From positions 1 to 52,386 of the forward strand of contig JBOFIR010000208.1 in the NCBI GenBank assembly GCA_051650265.1: a stretch of DNA of 52,386 nucleotides, read 5' to 3'. Below, in pieces: positions 52,200 to 52,386 of this stretch. This DNA comes from JBOFEH01 sp051650265 (GTDB lineage Bacteria > Bacillota > Clostridia > Lachnospirales > Cellulosilyticaceae). Each line of letters starts with the position of its first letter. Position 1 is the first letter of the stretch. Position numbers and translations under genes: made by a program. Below the pieces are notes generated by a model. That model saw nothing but the letters and a program-made list of their open reading frames with translations, searched no databases and was not told the origin of the DNA.

Positions 52200-52222
52200 T
52201 ATCACTTCATATAGTAGTGATA
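52200..52222. repeat. inverted repeat upstream of the GGDEF/HD-GYP gene
   Basis: TATCACT (52200-52206) and AGTGATA (52216-52222) separated by nine bases, in the 130-base gap upstream of the c-di-GMP gene. A possible operator. Confidence 0.4.
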
Positions 52223-52255
52223 GTTCAAAACCCTATATTATCCTACTATATGAAC

Positions 52256-52277
52256 AAAGACCGGCGTGCCGGTCTTT
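52256..52277 (-). terminator. Terminator after the agrD-like gene
   Basis: Nine-bp GC-rich stem (52256-52264 with 52269-52277), four-base loop, short T-run on the minus strand. Confidence 0.65.
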
Positions 52278-52288
52278 ATCCACACTCC

Positions 52289-52386
52289 CTATTCTTCTCT
52301 TAAACTTGCTGGCTCTTCTGGTTGATATAAACACCACATACAAGCTGAAGATGCTACCATAGATGCAAACATAGTTGCTACTGTTG
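52289..52386 (-). CDS. agrD: AgrD-like cyclic lactone autoinducer precursor, 3' part
   Basis: A reading frame enters from the right edge and ends at TAG 52291-52289; 31 residues are visible. A hydrophobic, alanine-rich leader end is followed by SSACMWCLYQPEEPASL and an acidic tail. A Cys, a few aromatic or hydrophobic residues, then QPxxP is the usual plan of clostridial AgrD peptides, whose Cys forms a thiolactone or lactone ring after cleavage by AgrB. The start codon and agrB would lie outside the window. Short length makes the call less certain, but the pattern is distinctive. Confidence 0.7.
   Translation of the reverse strand, partial: TVATMFASMVASSACMWCLYQPEEPASLREE

Noticed and set aside
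1..52386. CRISPR arrays, tRNA or rRNA genes, insertion sequences, long direct repeats
   Set aside because: None seen on reading both strands; intergenic gaps are short and explained by promoters and terminators.

Overview
The window looks like a chromosomal segment of a low-GC, spore-forming anaerobe of the class Clostridia, probably in or near the Lachnospirales (inference). Supporting evidence: a complete spoVAA-AB-AC-AD-AE operon and a spoIIAA-spoIIAB-sigF operon; the large fused type of FGAM synthase (PurL with its glutaminase domain); a THF riboswitch in front of a FolT-type transporter; a DUF4250 protein; and many strong GGAGG ribosome binding sites with Rho-independent terminators. I see no rRNA, tRNA, IS element, prophage or CRISPR array. 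Most genes lie on the minus strand.

Layout. 1-4.4 kb: an orphan DUF4340 membrane protein, an unknown 166-aa protein, a PerR-type regulator, and an Lrp regulator/aminotransferase pair preceded by a 38-codon CxxC reading frame. 4.5-7.5 kb: spoVA operon behind a consensus sigma-G promoter. 7.6-16.9 kb: purine operon purL-E-C-F-M-N-D behind a promoter carrying a PurR-like box pair. 17-18.6 kb: spoIIA operon. 18.7-20.2 kb: a membrane TPR protein with a 44-codon leader gene. 20.3-24.6 kb: an SmtB/CadC-type ArsR regulator facing a four-gene unit hflK-hflC plus two ATP-grasp ligases. 24.6-28.2 kb: acidic membrane protein, 2-hydroxyacid dehydrogenase, M29 aminopeptidase, DUF4250, and folT with its riboswitch. 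28.3-34 kb: a two-component system, a small HTH protein, an FtsH-family protease, a candidate small RNA and a polysaccharide deacetylase. 34-43 kb: sbcDC, a DHH phosphoesterase, a MATE exporter, a YfcE-like phosphodiesterase and catalase. 43-47 kb: two overlapping PAS histidine-kinase genes with complementary defects. 47-52.4 kb: NUDIX hydrolase, a 67-aa protein, a MerR regulator diverging from a YitT membrane protein, an EEP-family hydrolase, a GGDEF/HD-GYP protein, and at the right edge the 3' end of an AgrD-like autoinducer precursor.

Most notable: (i) the kinase pair, where one protein keeps the ATPase domain but lacks the phospho-acceptor histidine and the other keeps the histidine but has lost the ATPase motifs, suggesting a split, trans-phosphorylating kinase; (ii) the hflK-hflC-ATP-grasp-ATP-grasp unit, with a 23-bp palindrome at its predicted transcription start and a shared Gly-Glu-Asn C-terminus on both SPFH proteins; (iii) a truncated agrD at the edge; (iv) two unlisted small genes; (v) a candidate roughly 100-nt RNA upstream of ftsH; (vi) repeated placement of stop codons inside terminator hairpins. 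All functions are inferred from sequence reading alone.
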